A stretch of 64,000 bases of DNA. Source: Adiantum capillus-veneris. Lineage: Eukaryota > Streptophyta > Polypodiopsida > Polypodiales > Pteridaceae. Position 1 is the stretch's first letter, and every line of letters begins with the position of its first letter. The notes below the pieces were generated by a model. That model saw only the letters and a program-made list of their open reading frames with translations. It was not told where the DNA came from and made no database searches. The stretch is from the NCBI GenBank assembly GCA_014529385.2, contig CM043944.1:68620895-68684894 (forward strand). The letters are read 5' to 3'. The position numbers were made by a program, and so were the translations under genes. Positions 1 to 9,558 of the stretch are shown piece after piece.

Positions 1-406
1 ACCAGGAAGCGTGCGTCTTGTTGAGGGCCAGCGACTAGGTAGATTTAGTTAGGATTTGTAGATTAGACTAGTTGTTGTGGTGGTCAAGTGACTTGTGAGG
101 TTATAAAAACGTTTGCTAGTCCTTGGTGTCATTGAAGCGTTTTTTTACTCATAAATGCGAAACCCCATATGATTTGTAGGAGTAGCTTTAGGTAAGTGAT
201 TTGATTCTGATCTAGAACTATTTATCATTGATTTATTTTCTAAAGTGCTTGTTTGCATTCATGATCTCTGAAAAGTCTTCTTTTGAGGTAAAAATGCAGA
301 AATAGCTTTCTGTTGATAGTTTTCTATGACTGATAGATGATGAGCATATAAGAGGGCATGTGAAAGGGTTCTGTTGTTTGCTGAAAAACTATAATTCTAT
401 AAACTT

Positions 407-430
407 AGACTTTATACGCGTATAAAGTCT
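407..430. repeat. Perfect 24-bp palindrome, TACGCGTA core
   Basis: The half-site AGACTTTATACG is followed by its exact reverse complement, and then by TCAAGG. It is the first of three similar blocks spaced roughly 250-285 bp apart. The function is unknown. Confidence 0.8.
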
Positions 431-656
431 CAAGGGGCATTTGGAGACAAAATGTGAAAAAATTGGCTGCACTAGTGTGTTCGGAAGGGGGGTTTTACCT
501 CGAGTATCAAAAGAAGGAGTGCCTAAAATGAAAAAAAGAGAAACTTGAGATTTTAAGCACAGTTTTGCATGAAAATTGGCCAAAAAGCTTGAAAACCTGT
601 GCTAGATAGAGGCTGGGGGATGCATGTGAATGAGTTTTGACCAAAATTTTATCAGT

Positions 657-680
657 AGACATCATACGCGTATGATGTCT
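657..680. repeat. Perfect 24-bp palindrome, second copy
   Basis: The half-site AGACATCATACG is followed by its exact reverse complement, then TCAAGG as in the block at 407. Both arms differ from the first copy by matched (compensating) changes, so the symmetry is preserved although the sequence is not. Confidence 0.8.
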
Positions 681-941
681 CAAGGGTGATTCGGGCAGCA
701 ATTATGAACTTTTGACATTATACCCATCTTATGCATGTTGTGTTGAGCACACCCACCAAATTTCATATCATTTGGAAATATAGACTTAGGGTTAAGGAGA
801 TTTTACTCTTTCATAGGATTTCCTTGTGAAAAATGATGATTTTGTGCAATTTTGACATCCAAAATTTGTTGTGAGCACATATCCTTGATCTACACACTAA
901 GGGGCGCCTCTAGTAGTAACATAACTAAAATCTGAGCAGAA

Positions 942-965
942 AGACTTTATACACATATAATGTCT
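942..965. repeat. Decayed third palindrome
   Basis: It begins AGACTTTATACA and ends ATAATGTCT followed by TG. The layout matches the blocks at 407 and 657, but the two arms no longer pair perfectly. Confidence 0.55.
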
Positions 966-1652
966 TGAAAGACAAATCTAAGGTCAAAAGTTACATCTAA
1001 GTGTATCCTTGTGATGTACAACATTTAGGAAGCATCTAGGCCAGATTTCATCAAATTTGGATCACTTTTGGGCCTGCAAAGACCATAAGACGCATCTAGG
1101 CAAGTGAATTCTTGTATTGGCCATAACTTCCTCAAAATGTGTTCAAATTGAATTTTAAAACTTGTTGTTACAAAAATTCCTACAAGAATTCGAAAAAGGG
1201 AGCCACTTGGACTCCCTTCTAGAGCAATAACAAGAGACGAAATGATCACAGAAAAGGTGGCAGACATGCCTTCTCAAGTGAATATGCCTAATGGAGCATG
1301 GATGTCCCCAGACGCAACCATAGAACATGACTTTTATAGAGGTGGAATTACGGCCACAACAACACCATAGGCACCTTCACCACCCTCTATAACTTATTCC
1401 TATCCAATGATTTATATTTACGTGACCACTCAAAAATTCTACGTGATCACAAAAGGCTAATTAACGTTAACAACCATATAAATTGTCTTTTTTCAAAATT
1501 GGTTTCTTCCCCCTTCATCCAATAGTTTAAATGCATGACTTTGTCAATGTTAACAAAAGATTCACCTTGCCAACTTGATGTTCACTCTAATGTAATTTTG
1601 AGTGATTACGTGAATTTTAAATCCCTGCTCCTATCCAAATCAGAGCAGAATC

Positions 1653-3272
1653 TTGAGAAGATATGATACTCGGAGTGACACATCTTCTCAGAGGAGTGAT
1701 TCACCAAGAATACAAACCACAATAAATCCAGAGGTATCTAGTGAGCAAATGAAACTTATAGAAGTCAAATCTAACGTACAAGAACCTCTATGGTGTGAAA
1801 TTGAGAGAAAATGGACAAACCGTACGAGAGAAGAGTGTTACTGTGGCATGGAAATTGCTAGGCAAAGGTATCTAAAACCTGTTCCAGTAGCACCTACTCC
1901 AGCGAGATATGGGGAATGCACCAAGACTAGGAGGAGATTCAAGGCCACAACCTGTGTTAGGAAAACAACCTCCCACAACTAGATGCTACAATACCTATAG
2001 ACATAAGATACATGTCAATGATGGAAGCGTCTAGCAAACAAGTGATAGTGCCAGCTGCAATGTGTTATAACAACCAAATCAAGTACATTCCTTCAAAGCA
2101 ACAGAAGATGAGAGAAACACATGAAATGGTGAGGCAGGTACAACCTCCACCTCCTGCGTTTTGACCTGAAGAAAGAAGATACGAGATGGAAAAAAGGACA
2201 TTGTGGTTCATTTCTAATAGAGACTTATCTAAGTCAAAGGCTGCGTATAGCCAAGAGGAGGAATTGGAAGCAGAAGCTCCTCAACCACAAATAGATTGTC
2301 AACCCCTTGGTTAAACAATGTCCTTAAACTGAGATCACCCATGTGAATTCCTATTGTCTTGGTTGTGGTGTCATTGACTTGATCCCCAATTGTACAAAAA
2401 ATGCACAGCGAGTCAGAAAGATCACAACGAATGTCTTAGGAATTATTCATCTACGCGATAGCTCAGAAAATAAAATAATTGTACAAGTTCTGGTAGTTAC
2501 AAGAGCACAAGCTCAAACAGAAGCTATGAAACTAGAGACAAAGAAAACAAAAAGTGGCACGACTCTAGAGATGGGTGAGCCAAATACCAACGCACGTAAT
2601 CAAAAAACCAAGAGAAAATGGAATAGCTAGAAATCTAGAAATGCTAGGATGAAAGCACGTAGGTAATGAGAGCAAAAATCCCTAGCTAAGAAGCTTACCC
2701 AGACTGAAGAGAAGATAAGACAACATGAGGAAATGGTTGCACCTTCTCTTACGCAAATGTCTCAACCTCCAAAAGAAGCATCCATAGATGAAAAACAAAG
2801 AAGTTCTATTTCAATAGGATCAGTACGGATAGAGAAGACTAATGAGCCACTAGATGCCCTCCTAAAAGGCTATGAAACACGTCTAGGAAACAACCAAACC
2901 CAAGAACGGATATGGATGACATATTCATATGTGTAGCTAGAAAAGGATAGGCTTGAAGTGTGCAAGAAAATGATTCAAAAATTCCAAGATTTACTAGAAC
3001 CACCAGATGGAAAACCTAAGGGTGTGATCCCTGTCCCACCTACACCAGTAATCCCACCAAACAAGGAACAAAAAGAGCTAGATTCCGGTCATTAGCACAG
3101 ACAAAATCTCAAGGATCCCGAACTAGAGCCAATGATAGTTTTGAATACCACAGATAGTTATTCTAAGGGATTTCACATAAATATATCTGATAGCTGTAAA
3201 GAAATAGATGGTCTTGATGAATTGTGGAAACAAGTCAGAGATTCCAATGAAGCAAGTGAAGTAAGCAAACGA
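1653..3272 (+). pseudogene. Element Z, left part: degenerate gypsy-like gag region
   Basis: This is a series of short open stretches (1653-1982, 2343-2630, 2733-2936 and on to 3272) broken by stops. They are rich in Lys, Glu, Gln and Pro and have no domain I recognise. The last stretch runs in frame 3 up to the LTR of element O at 3273. The frame resumes beyond O at 22093 once the short target duplication is counted once. The right-hand part has a retropepsin remnant, so the left part is best read as the gag side of the same old Ty3/gypsy-like element. It could instead be an unrelated decayed gene; only the junction argument and its position support the gag reading. Confidence 0.45.
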
Positions 3273-3948
3273 TGTTGTGTAGCTCCGCTCCCATGCTAAG
3301 AAAGATGCTATAAAAATGCACATCAAGTTGTTTGAATCCTACATGATTAATGAACAGTAGTAAGGCCTGGTAACTGGACAAGTTCAATGCTTAATGTATG
3401 CCAGATGCGGCTTTAAAGGGCCAGCTAATGCCTTAATGATGCCAAAAAGGGAAATTCTTGAAGTGAGCACAAAAAGACAATTATGATCTAGAACTACAGT
3501 GGTTGAATTGCTCTACTGGCCTGTCTTTATGGCTCGTCGATTGGAGGTACAATGAAGAAGTTATGGCAGTTCAAAGTTTGAGTCAATTGTAGATCCGTAC
3601 CGGATTGGGAAACTGCAGCCAAGGTGACAGAAAGGAAAAAAATGCACGGGCTTGAAGTGCTCACTTTGTGGAGCACATCGGTCTTTTCAGTTCGGTGATC
3701 GGAGTCCCGATCGCCAAGATATTGGCTGATTAAGATACACCGGGGGCTGGCTCCGTACCAGTCCAGTCGGCTCGGTCGATGTCTCTGCTGGGAGTTTTGT
3801 CTATTTTCCAGAGATTGGGATGGTGGAGCGGTAGTAGCTTGATGAGTCTCATGCCCGAGATGTAATTTCATGCAGGGCTTGTCCGGCAGTGGTCGCAATT
3901 GACAATACCTAGCTGACAAGAAATAAACTTTGACACCTTTTATCGAAT

Positions 3949-4152
3949 GTGATGAGAAGGCTTTACTTCAATGCAACCACCTATACTTGCATCTTAAAGG
4001 TATGCAAGATTATACAAGAGCTTGATACGGGCATCGAAGTTCAAGATGATAAGGCTAGACAAGGACTGTGGGGGAAAGATGTCGTGCTTGGCATTGCCTT
4101 GGCCGGCATGTATACCAAATGTGGTGCCTTTACAAGGTGCTTAGGCCGCCCA
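3949..4152 (+). pseudogene. PPR-protein gene fragment captured in the O 5' LTR
   Basis: The translation contains the order TTYTCILK ... QGLWGKDVVLGIAL ... MYTKCGAF, which is the typical end of one PPR motif and start of the next in plant PLS-class PPR proteins (organelle RNA-binding proteins). Only about 65 residues are present, with no start, organelle targeting peptide or DYW tail, so it cannot act as a protein. The same fragment lies in the 3' LTR at 20562-20765, so it was part of the element before this insertion. The boundary of the captured stretch is not clear, because flanking LTR sequence may also derive from the donor gene. Confidence 0.72.
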
Positions 4153-4769
4153 AAGGTTCATCCAATACCCGCCCAAGGTGAAGGCTATAAAGAGTGGCCG
4201 CCCATAAACCTAAAGTGCCGCCCACATGAATCCAATAAAGAGTGGCCGCCCATAAACCTAAAGGGCCGCCCACATTAATTAAAAAGGTTCCCTAATTTTA
4301 ATTGAAAATGGGAAGCCAAAGCAAAAATAGGAGAGCAAGGGCAGCGAACAGCGAGGAGGGCGTTGGGGGAAGAAAAACTGCTCACGGCGCTTGGTAGTAG
4401 GCTCGGGTGATGACCAACATAAGGAGACAATTGCTCACCATCCTTAGGCGATCCCTTTCGGTAGCAGCCACATAAGATTCTGCGTCGGTCACTGACGGGC
4501 CCGCCATGTCAGTCACGGTGCCGTGACTGCGTGGTGGGGCAAAAACAAGAGGAGGGCTATTAAAAGCAAGCTATCAACGAGAAGGGAGGCAAGTATTGAA
4601 GGAAGGGAGAGAGGAGGGAAGAAGAAGGAAGCAGGGCTCAATCTCTCAAACTCTTGAGACTCAAGGAGGCTCGCTCTCTCGCATGCTCTCAGAGAAACAA
4701 GCTATGCTCTCTCTCGTGATTAAGGAAGGGAGGAAGAAGGGGAGATTCTTAAGCAAGGAAAATCAAGAC

Positions 4770-4773
<4 letters not shown>

Positions 4774-4847
<74 letters not shown>
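4774..4847. repeat. CT microsatellite in the O 5' LTR
   Basis: An uninterrupted CT run of about 74 bp. The equivalent run in the 3' LTR (21363-21385) is only about 23 bp. The Leu-Ser-rich reading frame that crosses it is a by-product of the repeat. Confidence 0.95.
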
Positions 4848-4853
<6 letters not shown>

Positions 4854-5505
4854 ATTCTTGTACGAGCAAGGGAGGAAAGAAAGAGGTTATCTCTCTCGTG
4901 CATGAGAAAAGGGGAAGATACTCTCTATCGATCTCCAATCCAACCAAAGAAAAGGGAAAACTCTCTCTCTTGCTGGACAATCCAAGCCAAGCAAGGGCGA
5001 GCTCTCTCTATCAATCTCGGCAAGGCTTAAGCAAGGGCTTTGCAACCAAGGCAACCAAAGAGACTATTTCTCATCGGCTTAGGCAAGGAGATATCAACAA
5101 GGGATTGTAAGCAGTCATAGGAGAAGAAATACTTTTGGCATAGACATTGATTGAAGACAGATCCAACAAATAGAATCGACACAGTAGGATTTTTCTCGTC
5201 AGTAGGCAAATTAGTATAATTATCTCCTTTTAATGGATTGCGGAGCCGTTAACAGCTCGAAGTGATCTGTAATGGGAGTTTAAGCTCCTTAACTGTCATT
5301 AGCATTATTTAATGGTGTCGTTAACGACACTTCTTCTTGATAGCGTATTAGTTTCGTCGGTTTTTGTACGTCAACAGTATTACTGAGTAATTAATTGTTG
5401 CTATTGTATTGTGCGGTGCTACAATTTCTCACTCTCAATTTTTCCACAGCCAGCAGCTCAGTGCTGACCTGGCTCAAGTTTCAAACACATATCCCCCGAC
5501 ACCTG

Positions 5506-6376
5506 ATGAACCCGACGCGAAACCAAGCTGCGGTGGGAAAATTATTGAAGCATATGTCTACACCACAAGAAGCAGCCATGCAGTAGATGATGCAGCAATT
5601 TGCAGCATACATGCAACAGCAACAGGTTGCCCAGCAGCAACATAATTTGCAAGAGCGGATTCGTAAAGCTCGTCAAAATGTTACGGAAAAGCTGCAACGA
5701 TTTGAAGGCCGAGATATTTCAAAATTTTGCAATTTGTATGAGTAGTCTATGGAAGATAATGGTATTGAAGACCAGGATTCAGTGGAAGGATTTCATCTGA
5801 TTGCAGTACCGGAACTTAGGGCCCGGATTAAAGAAATTCAAGCTACTCAAGGACCGAACTGGCAGGATTCTAAGAAGGCGCTGCAAGAGGAATATTTTTT
5901 GGAGGATTCTCAACGGGTGACCAGACAGAGTTTTACGAAGTGGGTGCAGAAGAAGGGTAAAAATTTATCTGCACCAGAACTATTGCGAGAGTTTGAAAAG
6001 AAGTTTGATCAGTTATCGTCAGCAGAACAACGTTCCTTGAAGGATCAAAAGGTGGAATTGTTTATTCAAGCTGCTGATCCGCGACTACAAAAGAATTTGG
6101 TGCAATTATCGGAGGACCCGGCAGGAGAATTGGGGTTGACATCGGATTGGAAAATAGTCTGTGAAGCGGTGAATATGATTGTAAAACGATAAAAGTGAGC
6201 TGACAAGCAGATCGTGCTTGAGGTTGTAGATGATGATGAAGAAGAGATTCAAGATAAGCCGCCCTCTCCAATACCCAAAGTGGAGGGGCCTGTTCTTGAC
6301 GACCTGGTTAAAGGTATTCAAGAACTAAATTTGAATTTTCAAACTGTTAAATTTGAAGGGTTAGCTGCAAAGGCGT
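5506..6376 (+). pseudogene. Element O gag, N-terminal part
   Basis: Frame 1 runs from the ATG at 5506 to the junction with element A at 6377. It has in-frame stops at 5584 (TAG), 5743 (TAG), 6190 (TAA) and 6196 (TGA). It encodes a Gln-rich start (QQFAAYMQQQQ), then a capsid-like segment with FEGRDISKFCNLYE, VPELRARIKEIQ, EEYFLEDSQRVTRQSF and LLREFEKKFDQL, then an acidic linker ending DDLVKGIQELNL. This layout is that of gypsy gag proteins, which form the virus-like particle. Gag resumes beyond element A at 14824 with the zinc knuckle. A similar decayed gag lies at about 59870-61229, where the same blocks recur (EEYFMKDSARVTKR, ELLRAFERRYG, LDELVKGMCDL). Confidence 0.8.
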
Positions 6377-7485
6377 TGTCAGGAGTATTTTGGAGCAAGG
6401 TATTGCACATATGTACATACACATGCATGGTGCATCGAATAAAGGATTGCCCATTTTCCAGAGCCAGGTGGTTACGTGGGACCCACATGTGTACAGGTAG
6501 GACAACATGTACATAGTGCATCGATTTTCACTATTACCAATACCAATGTGTTTTTTCTACAATAAGGAGGAGTTGGTAGCGCGTAAAACTTCTCGAGTAA
6601 GCTATCCACGGGATGACAACATGAGGTAAGCAGGTGCGCCTGATGGCATCGAGTGGCGTCAGGAGGTCGAACGGGGTCAATACTTGCACGTGGATGAGTA
6701 CGGACACAACGTGGATGTTTTCTTGTGATAATTATGCAGAAAGTTCATCATGAGGACCATATTTTGGGGCCACTTCACGTGGTGGCGGCATGCATTATTG
6801 GAGAAAAGTGAGTGCTAGGCGTGCGCATGGATGCAGCATTGTGACAATTATACACTACGAGGTCAGTTTTTGGCCTTTTCGGGGTCTGTTTGAGGTCATC
6901 TAAAAGGCCAAGGGTTCCCAAGTGATAAAGATAAGTGTGGCAACTGAAAAAACAGAGAGAAGACCATAAAAAACGTGGAGAAGAGAGGAGGAACAGCCGC
7001 AGGTGTGTTTTTGGGGTTTTTGGAGCCTGTTTTGGTCGTAAACTGCTCATCCGATGTCGGATTTGAGCACTTTGACATTATAGACTAGGGTTTTGGGCCA
7101 TTCCGGACGTGATGGCGCTGTCCATTTTGCCAAATTCCTCACTCTTTTTCTGTTGTTTTGGTTGTGTAAGTTTCTCCTATGAGCGAAGCTTTTGCTCCAA
7201 TTTGTGATTGTATCTGGTATCTTTTACCCATATTGTGTGAGCCATTTGCCCCATTGGTGTTGGCCCAAGCTCAATTGTATCTAAACATCAGAAATTATCC
7301 TCTTTTGAGCTTATTTTTTTGGGTGTGTGTGTGTGTGTGTGTCTATGTGGAGTGGGCAAGTGGATAGTCTCTCTCCTCTCACTCCAGAGGTGTGCCCCAT
7401 AGTGTGTGTGTGTGTGTGTGTATCATTCCAAGAGTATGTGTCAGGTCATTATAGAGACGTTGTGTGTGTTTTCATCCCGCTCACA
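6377..7485 (+). repeat. Element A 5' LTR
   Basis: It starts TGTCAGGAGTATTTTGGAGC and ends CATCCCGCTCACA. It matches 13666-14823 and also the LTRs of element D (24656-25787 and 42879-44094). It contains short GT microsatellites near 7325-7343 and 7402-7422. The small frames across it are repeat by-products. Confidence 0.9.
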
Positions 7486-7491
7486 TTCTTT

Positions 7492-7509
7492 TGGTACCCC
7501 CACGGAGGA
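7492..7509 (+). promoter_or_regulatory. Primer-binding site of element A
   Basis: TGGTACCCCCACGGAGGA lies six bases after the LTR end. Elements D (25794) and C (30020) have TGGTGCCCCCAC at the same place, so A carries one G-to-A change. The leading TGG fits the CCA end of a tRNA. I cannot name the tRNA, but it is not the usual initiator-Met site TGGTATCAGAGC. Confidence 0.75.
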
Positions 7510-8213
7510 TCTTCTTCGAGTACCTTCTGCTTCGAGCTTCAAGCTTCGAGATTCGGGATTACAGGTTACAGGTTATAGGGACAGGTACAAGTACAGGTGA
7601 TTCACATAGGTACAGGTAGCTGGAGTACAGTGATATACTAGCAGTGATGTCACTTGCAACTGTTGTGGGTATGCATCACTTGGCGCCTGTTTGAGCGCAT
7701 TGTCTGCTGGATTGTATGTACGTTACTTGTAGAAACTGCCATTGTACGCCTTTGTGGAGCCATATTTGGTTTTATTTGGCAGTCCCACCCATTTCTGAGA
7801 CTTATTCTGGAAGATAATCATTTCTGAGACTTGACGATACGCGATTTTCATTAGCCTTTGTGTGAGGGTAGATAACGTGAGGTTTTATTGAGCTAGGGGA
7901 TTCTCAAACGTGGAGATCATTTCGGTGATATAGGTAGCTGGAGCACCCTTTTCGTGACCTCGCCATAGGCTATGTACTAGTGAGTCCTATTTGATGCTTG
8001 GGTTCTATTGTTGACAGTTTATGCATACATATATAGTCTATACTTTGGGTTCCTATTGCTCTACTTCTGGGGAAACTCTGTCAAAAATTTTCCAAGTTAT
8101 GATGGCTGGTTTTTTGGTCTTTTGAGCCATTTATGCTGTTATGCTGTTGAAATTTTGGCAAAATCAGAGGATAAGATAGGTGTGCTTTCTTGGGAGCTTC
8201 ATGGTTGGCTTTA
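7510..8213 (+). other. Element A untranslated leader
   Basis: About 700 bp between primer site and the pre-gag frame. It has GC-poor, repeated short words (ACAGGTACAGG types near 7560-7620) and is collinear with the leader of element D (25811-26500). I see no coding signal. Confidence 0.6.
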
Positions 8214-8513
8214 ATGGATGATCAAAATGTACCTCAGTTCACTCCTTTTGATTTAACACAGAGAATCTAGATAAATGTTCATGTGTCCAGGAAGAATTTT
8301 TTCCAGCAGTGCATAGTCTTTATGTTCCGGCCAAGAAGATTAAGAGAGATATTGGAATGTCCTTTACCTGTTGTAATTCCAATGATCAACTACGAAAACT
8401 CATTTGATGTGCATGTGTTGGTCCTTACCTTAAGTTTAGCTCCATTGAAGTTTCTGGGAGTTGAGTCAGTCAAATGTTTTGGGTTCTTGCACGTGTGTTC
8501 GAAGGGGTTCTAA
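8214..8513 (+). pseudogene. Conserved pre-gag reading frame of element A
   Basis: ATG at 8214 opens a frame starting MDDQNVPQFTPF, with one stop (TAG, 8268-8270), then INVHVSRKNFFQQ, RRLREILECPLPVVIP and SFDVHVLVL. Element C has a matching intact frame at 31074-31301 (QQ, RLGEIL, P-HPVILP, SFDV in the same order), and element D a shortened version at 26501-26653. All lie directly upstream of gag. Ogre/Tat elements in seed plants are known to carry an extra ORF1 of unknown function before gag, and this may be its counterpart. No known domain is evident. Confidence 0.6.
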
Positions 8514-8535
8514 AAGCATCGTAATTTGGGTAGCC

Positions 8536-9558
8536 ATGGATTTCTCTTATCCGGAGTTTCATGGAAGAAGTGATGAAGATGTGGAAGACTTTTTGGAAAA
8601 GATGGAGGTTGCCTGCATTAGCAACCAGATTTATGACCCAACGCAAATGTTACGTCTTCTCCAAATCTGTTTGAAGAGTGATGCATGAGTCTGGTCCAAA
8701 GCATTTGAAGAGGAGTTGCGTGCAGCGGATCCACCTATAAGATTGAGTTGGGACAATCTAAGGCATGGATTGGAAGTGGAGTTTGTGAAGATAGAAGATC
8801 CTGACAAAGTGTGGCAAGAAGTACAGGCTTTAGTGCAAAAGGAAGGTGAGCCAGTAGATGCGTACATACATAAGTTCTCATTGGCATGGGAGAGGATGTG
8901 CAAGGACTTAGCACCACAAGTACCTCCGCCTGACATGATGAAGAAGGACAGGTTCTTCGCTGGTCTTTGGGAGAATATACGTTGGAGAGTGGAGCTAAAG
9001 AAGCCTAGGACATATGAAGATGCACTAGAGGTAGCAAGGAACAAAGAGTGGAAGCTGAGGAAAATGAGTCAGCTAGGAGTAGAGTCTTTGCGCTTGAGGT
9101 CTGATTTTCAGCCTATGGACTCTTTACAAGGTCGCATGCCAGGGGTTCATCAGGAACCAGTGGTTTCTGCTACTCCTCAGGTTATGCCAGCAGTGGTCAC
9201 TACAGAAGTGCAAGATGATGGGCTAAGGCAAGACATGAGGCAACTGGTAGATTTAATGAAGAATCTCAGCCTAAACATGCTAGGGCATGTGGGAAATAAT
9301 CGAGGTCGAGGGAGGTTTGCAAATCAGCCAAGAGGTGAAGAAAGACCTAGGAATGGTGCTGGACAAAGCAATGGTAGGTTCTGGAGGCAGACGCCCACAT
9401 GTTATAATTGCGGAGAGTTGGGCCAGATCAGCCCACAATGTGATAAGCCACCAAGGATGGGGAGAGACATGTACCCATTTCCAAGACAGGTGCTAACTAG
9501 GTTAAATGATTATGGCATCAAAATTAAGGGAGATGAAGGAACCAGTGGATTAAACTAG
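8536..9558 (+). pseudogene. Element A gag
   Basis: The frame starts with MDFSYPEFHGRSDEDVEDF at 8536 and runs to a TAG at 9556-9558. One internal stop occurs (TGA, 8686-8688); element D has CGA there, so this is a C-to-T change. The central capsid region contains EGEPVDAYIHKFSLAWERM and RTYEDALEVARNKEWKL, typical of retrotransposon gag (Retrotrans_gag family). Near the C-terminus is a zinc knuckle CYNCGELGQISPQC in which the expected His is Gln. Gag packages the element RNA into particles. Pol follows in the same frame, as expected for a gag-pol fusion, so the 9556 stop is probably another lesion. Confidence 0.85.

Larger units (their letters stand above)
1..1652. other. Non-coding stretch before element Z, with palindromes
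   Basis: No convincing gene is visible. There is a TATA-like box (tataaaa, 112-118). Three spaced palindromic blocks sit at 407-430, 657-680 and 942-965. Near 1430-1640 there are GTGATCAC- and ACGTGA-type short words that resemble the leader of copia element F near 62040-62360. The stretch may be LTR or leader sequence of the old element Z whose coding remains begin near 1653, but I could not find a matching second LTR or a primer-binding site, so this is only a guess. Confidence 0.35.
3273..5501 (+). repeat. Element O 5' LTR
   Basis: It matches 19884-22088 over its whole length, starting TGTTGTGTAGCTCCG (3' copy TGTCATGCAGCTCCG) and ending at CACATATCCCCC followed by GACA. It carries a PPR-gene fragment (3949-4152), a TATA-like GGCTATTAAAAG near 4555, and a long CT microsatellite. 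Homology to the 3' LTR stops at 5501, only four bases before the ATG of gag at 5506, so no ordinary primer-binding site fits between them. Confidence 0.85.

Noticed and set aside
1025-1267. 80-residue minus-strand frame
   Set aside because: No recognised motif and no conserved copy elsewhere; treated as chance.
3527-3919. 130-residue minus-strand frame in the O LTR
   Set aside because: It is not open in the 3' LTR and shows no domain; a chance frame in LTR sequence.
4596-5030. Long Leu-Ser-rich reading frame
   Set aside because: It is created by the CT microsatellite within the O LTR and has no counterpart in the 3' LTR.
5500-5530. tRNA-like GGGTTCATCA on the minus strand after the O LTR
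   Set aside because: Only a few bases resemble a tRNA end; no cloverleaf can be formed from the surrounding sequence by eye.
7320-7600. Short frames rich in Cys and Val near the end of the A LTR
   Set aside because: They come from GT microsatellites and appear in shifting frames in other LTR copies.
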